Positions 60,127 to 64,000 of a stretch of DNA of 64,000 bases are shown piece after piece; the stretch's first letter is position 1; every line of letters begins with the position of its first letter. The position numbers and the translations under genes were made by a program. The notes below the pieces were generated by a model, which saw only the letters and a program-made list of their open reading frames with translations, was not told the origin of the DNA and did not search any database. The DNA is taken from the NCBI RefSeq assembly GCF_000150955.2, contig NW_002238035.1, forward strand, positions 62,001 through 126,000, written 5' to 3'. Origin of the DNA: Phaeodactylum tricornutum CCAP 1055/1 (lineage: Eukaryota > Bacillariophyta > Bacillariophyceae > Surirellales > Neidiaceae).

Positions 60127-62060
60127 TCAAACATGATCTTCCGAGGATTCTTCGTCTTCTTCTCCATCGTCAATCTTCATGTCGTGTTTTGTTGCCATTC
60201 GTAGTTCGTCCTCAGACAGCATTGAGCGTTGCTTGGCTTCTTCCCACTGCGAAATCGCTTCATCTTCGCCATCCAGCAACAAAAGTTCCCAGCCTTCAAA
60301 AAAACGGGGCAAGAAAAACAAACGGGCCGGAATACAGAGGAGGGTCATCAGAGGGAAAACAATGGCAATAACCTTGAAGTTCTGCACAATGAAAACCAAT
60401 GCAAAGAAGAAAATCTGGAACAAGGTATACTTGTGGATACGCGCCTTACTCATGTAGCGCGTGTACACGGTCTCGGGGTACTCGCTGGGCTGCATAAAGA
60501 AGAACAAGAAACGGTTCCAGAACTGCATATTGGGTAACGAAGACAAACCCATAAACAAAAAGACTCCGTACAAGACTGGCAGAGGCAGAAGCTTCAACAC
60601 GTCCAAAGCCAAAATGGAGACCCCCACTAATAGATGAGCGAACAAAGGTGTCAACCGAGTTTCCTGGACAGATAGAAATTTGCCGTCCTTATCTTTGTCA
60701 GCCAAAGCATTCAGGTGGATGATGCAAGGCACGGTTGTGGCCACCAACCAAGGGAGTCCAAGCATACCGTTCACAAAGTTGAAGAATCCGCTCAGACACA
60801 AGTCGTAGTTGTAGGCTTCTCCGTGTTGCAAGTTGTGACTCTTGTGGTTAATCAGATGCCAAGTGATACCGTTATCGAGGAAGCACAAGACAAATGCGAG
60901 AACGGCAGGACCAGCCGCAAGGAAAGGGGCCCAGGCTTTGCCGTTGAGGTCAGAAAAGTCAACGAACCAACTGCGAGTACCGGCTGCGGCGGCCTGGTCA
61001 AGGCAGTCATCGGGGAAGAAGGTAAGGCAACTGGCATCGCAACAAGCAAAGGTGGGCTCAAAGCGCTCCGGGACATTGAGTCCCTCAGTGTCAACATTGT
61101 CGAAGAGAAGCTCCTTGACAAGCGTCCAAATCACAACGGATGCAGTGACCGCGAAGTCGTGTACGGAAGTGCGAATGCCTTGGTTGCAGAAAAACGGGGA
61201 GAACTTGAAGCTACGGAAAAAGAAGATCAGAGACGTTGTTCCAAGACCAAGAATGACGCTCAGAAGGCCAGTCGTTTTGAAGTCGTAGTCCGGATCGTCT
61301 TCAAAATCTTCATGTGATGGGTGGCGAGGGGCAAGATAGCGCAGAATACCGACATCGGAGAAGGGGTCGCCGATTGCATCCATGACGAAAATACTGACGA
61401 TGAGAAGTGCAAAAATCTCATCAGTGAAACGAGTGGCGAGACGGACAAAGCGTGTCAAGTCAAAAAATCCAGCAAGAAGACAGTAACCAAAAAGCCAAGC
61501 ACTAATCCAAGCATTGAATGACAGGAAGGGGATATCGAGAGAATCGGACATATTGTAGATCACGGTAGAGAAGGCAAGGACGGGACCGGTAGAACCAATG
61601 ATGCACTAAGACGTTTCATCGACGGTAATGTTACGTGAGAATTCGTGAAAAGATTTTCGTCTGAATAAACAGAAATGACACTTTTACATACCGTAGGCAT
61701 ACCGCCAAACAGGGCGTAAGTACATCCGACCCAGGCTGTCGCAAGAATTGTTTCGATGGCTCCGATGCGGTTCTCGGTAACCTTTCCGTACACTGCACCA
61801 AAAGTAAGAGTAGGAGCGATAACGGATATAAAGAGAAGGAGGGTAACAGCGATCGTCTTTTGGTTGAGATTGATCATTTCGTCCTTCCAATGGGTGAGAA
61901 CTGTTCGTTTCACGTCACTGATAATTCCTTTTCCCCACATTTGGGGCTTGTCCATGTGGACCTTTCCTGCGTCGGCGATTAAGTCGGCATTTCTGCTCGA
62001 ATCGTAGCGCTTATCCATACTCTCCGCATTATGATCGTAAACTGTATCTCGAGGGGCCAT
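60127..62060 (-). CDS. SLC4: SLC4-family bicarbonate transporter (copy B, one intron)
   Basis: Exons 62060-61692 and 61605-60127 with an 86-bp intron (GTATGT...CGTCTTAG, phase 0) give 615 residues. Exon 1 is 369 bases, exactly as in copy A, and the intron splits the same spot (GGMPT then CIIGSTGP), so the intron predates the duplication. The membrane core, the Cys loop (CCDASCLTFFPDDC) and the acidic C-terminus (DDGEEDEESSEDHV) match the other copies. The N-terminal ~30 residues and the region after GLLSVILG differ most. Function by family is HCO3- uptake. The start MAPRDTV at 62060 matches MAPRDSV in copy A. A TGACGTC motif lies directly upstream. Confidence 0.95.
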
Positions 62061-62062
62061 GA

Positions 62063-62069
62063 TGACGTC
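62063..62069. promoter_or_regulatory. TGACGTC motif at the SLC4 copy B start
   Basis: TGACGTC on the plus strand, 2 bases upstream of the minus-strand ATG, so it lies in the 5' UTR unless transcription starts very close to the ATG. It contains the CO2/cAMP-response core TGACGT. Confidence 0.3.
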
Positions 62070-62324
62070 TTTCTTGAAAGAAATGATAATTTGTCGATTC
62101 TCGAGGTCTGTGTTTTCAAGGTTGATGCCGGAGGACAGATTATGAGAATTTCACAGGGACCGGAAAGGAGCCCTTCGTGTGGCTTCCTTCGTTTCGAAAA
62201 AGTGAACCTTGTACTACTCTTCACGCAGATCTACGTGTGCTCCGTCAGCCAGTTGCCTTCCCAACGCCGTTGTATTCCCATTCCAATCTGAAGCAGTACC
62301 AAGATGTCGTAGAAGTCAACGAGA

Positions 62325-62331
62325 GACGTCA
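62325..62331. promoter_or_regulatory. GACGTCA motif upstream of SLC4 copy B
   Basis: GACGTCA on the plus strand (TGACGTC on the minus), about 265 bp upstream of the copy B start codon. Same core as above. Confidence 0.3.
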
Positions 62332-62815
62332 TCCTGCCATAATGTTGAAGTACTTCTCTTCGGAGCAGTCGACTACCGTATCTGCTACTCGGAAATGAAC
62401 AATGCCACCTCGTTATTTATAAATAGATTTCACAACCGCTTGGGACGTGATGATGTCGGTCGTTCTGTTGATTCAATCTTACGTGGCAAAAGCCGGGCGA
62501 GCTATATGGGAGGTTGAAGCAATCACGGCGTTCGGAATCTAGATTCCCTGCTGCCAAAAGTAATATAATCATTTCCCAATGTGAGCCAAAAAAAACACAC
62601 GACGTACAAATTATACTCCAAATCCAGAAGAAACCTCATGAGGTTGGAAGAAAATTGACAAAACTATACCTTGAGTTATACGGCAAGTTATATCTATAAA
62701 ACACGTATTGCAAGAAACAACATTTTCATTCAAGTGCGCGTAAACGATGTGATTAGATGTGTCCCAGCGTGTAGCGCAAAAAGAGATCGCGAACAATTCT
62801 CTCAGATCTAAACGT

Positions 62816-64000
62816 TTAGACCTGCTCATCAGAGGAAGCATCATCATCACCATCATCTACCTTCATGTCGTGCTTAGTGCCAACACGCAACTCGTCAGAG
62901 GACAACATGGATTGCTGCTTCGCTTCTTCCCACTCGCGGATCTGTTCGTCTTCGCCATCGAGCAACATGAGCTCCCAGCCTTCAAAGAAGCGAGGCAAGA
63001 AATAAAGGCGCGCCGGGATACAGAGGAGCGTCATTAGAGGAAAAACAATAGCAATGGCCTTGAAATTTTGTACGATAAACACCAGCGCGAAGAAAAAAAT
63101 CTGTATCAAAGTGTATTTGTGGATCCGGGCCTTGCTCATGTAGCGAGTGTAGACAGTCTCGGGGTACTGGCTCGGTTGCATGAAAAAAAGCAAGAAACGA
63201 TTCCAGAATTGAATATTGGGCAATGACGACAAACCCATAAACAAAAAGACTCCGTACAAGACCGGCAGAGGCAACAGCTTCAGCACGTCCAAGGCCAAAA
63301 TAGAGAGACCCACCAGCATATGGGAGAACAACATTGTCAACCGAGTTTCCTGGACGGATAGAAATTTGCCGTCCTTGTCCTTTTCAGCCAAAGAGTTCAA
63401 GTGAATAATGCAGGGTACAGTGGTAGCCACCAACCACGGTAAACCGAGCATAGCGTTCACAAAGTTGAAGAATCCACTCAGACACAAGTCGTAGTTGTAG
63501 GCTTCTCCGTGTTGCAAGTTGTGACTCTTGTGATAGATCAAATGCCAAGTGATACCATTGTCGAGGTACACCAGCACGAAGGCAAGGAGAGCCGGTCCAG
63601 CTGCAGCAATCGGGACCCAGCCCTTGCCATTGAAGTCGGAGAAACTCACGAACCAACTACGAGTGCCAGCAGCAGCAGCCTGGCCAAGACAGTCATCGGG
63701 AAAGAAAGTAAGGCAACTGGAATCGCAGCAAGCAAAGGTAGGCTCGAACTGATCAGGGACCTTAAGACCCTCTGTATCAACACTTTCAAATAGCAGCTCC
63801 TTGACGAGCGTCCAAGTCACAACGGAAGCGGTGACCGCAAAGTCATGGATGGAGGTACGAACGCCCTGATTGCAGAAGAAGGAGGAGAACTTGAAGCTTC
63901 GGAAAAAGAAGATCAGAGACGTTGTTCCGAGACCAAGAATCACACTCAAAAAGCCAGTCTTTAAGTAGTCGTAATCAGGATCGTCCTCATTGTCTTCGTG
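62816..64000 (-). CDS. SLC4: SLC4-family bicarbonate transporter (copy C, 5' part outside window)
   Basis: The frame is open from the window edge (64000) to the stop at 62816, giving the last 394 residues of a third SLC4 paralog. The visible part begins at the acidic loop HEDNEDDPDYDYLKTG and continues through the shared Cys loop (CCDSSCLTFFPDDC), LVYLDNGITWHLIYHKSH, LGLPWLVATTVPCIIHL and an acidic tail (DDGDDDASSDEQV). It is closer to copy A in the middle (DTEGLKVPDQFEPTFACC) and to copy B near the end (YPETVYTRYMSKARIHKYTL), which hints at sequence exchange among copies. The missing first exon should lie beyond the edge. It is in tandem with copy B on the same strand. Confidence 0.95.
   Translation of the reverse strand, partial: HEDNEDDPDYDYLKTGFLSVILGLGTTSLIFFFRSFKFSSFFCNQGVRTSIHDFAVTASVVTWTLVKELLFESVDTEGLKVPDQFEPTFACCDSSCLTFFPDDCLGQAAAAGTRSWFVSFSDFNGKGWVPIAAAGPALLAFVLVYLDNGITWHLIYHKSHNLQHGEAYNYDLCLSGFFNFVNAMLGLPWLVATTVPCIIHLNSLAEKDKDGKFLSVQETRLTMLFSHMLVGLSILALDVLKLLPLPVLYGVFLFMGLSSLPNIQFWNRFLLFFMQPSQYPETVYTRYMSKARIHKYTLIQIFFFALVFIVQNFKAIAIVFPLMTLLCIPARLYFLPRFFEGWELMLLDGEDEQIREWEEAKQQSMLSSDELRVGTKHDMKVDDGDDDASSDEQV

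Larger units (their letters stand above)
62061..62815. other. Promoter region of SLC4 copy B and 3' UTR of copy C
   Basis: 755 bp between the two minus-strand SLC4 genes. It holds two TGACGTC motifs, listed separately. No other gene was recognised. Confidence 0.5.

Noticed and set aside
60715-61317. 200-codon plus-strand frame inside SLC4 copy B
   Set aside because: It is the shadow of the minus-strand coding sequence; similar shadows appear at the same place in the other copies.

Overview
The window reads as nuclear DNA of a pennate diatom, most likely Phaeodactylum tricornutum. The protein-coding genes are closely packed on both strands, with few and short introns (71-97 bp, GT-AG). Several proteins start with a bipartite plastid presequence, in which a signal peptide ends in an A-F type (ASAFAP-like) junction. 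The gene set is plainly eukaryotic (DNA polymerase alpha, eS27, PSMD9, PIG-V, NAF1, CWC15), and it includes a cluster of SLC4 bicarbonate transporters of the kind known from diatom carbon uptake. The species name is an inference from the sequence alone.

Layout. 0-10 kb: the 3' end of a Gln/Met-rich protein, a TLC-domain membrane protein, a TAP-like ABC half transporter, a large mTERF protein with unusual C-terminal modules, and ribosomal protein eS27. 10-18 kb: a two-pore-type cation channel, an AAAP amino-acid transporter and an unknown protein. 18-24 kb: two tandem class I cyclic-nucleotide phosphodiesterases. 24-30.5 kb: DNA polymerase alpha catalytic subunit, divergent from mevalonate diphosphate decarboxylase across a microsatellite-rich promoter. 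31-35.4 kb: an EF-hand alternative oxidase and a copine. 35.4-37.6 kb: a gene-poor gap. 37.6-43.3 kb: RsmB-type rRNA methyltransferase, Obg GTPase, an unknown small protein and PSMD9/Nas2. 43.95 kb: tRNA-Ala(TGC). 44.3-52.6 kb: CWC15, PIG-V, NAF1, a TauD-family dioxygenase and an EF-hand alanine aminotransferase. 54-57 kb: a small plastid-type gene with an in-frame TGA, and an ABC1K kinase. 58-64 kb: three SLC4 paralogs (one plus, two minus, the last cut by the window edge).

Themes. There are no operons; neighbours are divergent, convergent or simply adjacent. Several genes have links to calcium: the cation channel, the copine, and two metabolic enzymes (alternative oxidase and alanine aminotransferase) that each carry an N-terminal EF-hand module. 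Five products look plastid-directed (RsmB, Obg, the TauD-like enzyme, ABC1K and the small TGA gene). Two cAMP/cGMP phosphodiesterases and three bicarbonate transporters share the window. In diatoms, CO2 signalling through cAMP is established for some carbon-concentration genes, but any link here is only suggested by TGACGT motifs.

All splice junctions were set by eye from reading-frame continuity, GT-AG borders and family conservation. No alignment or search was run. No transposon, viral relic or CRISPR array was recognised.
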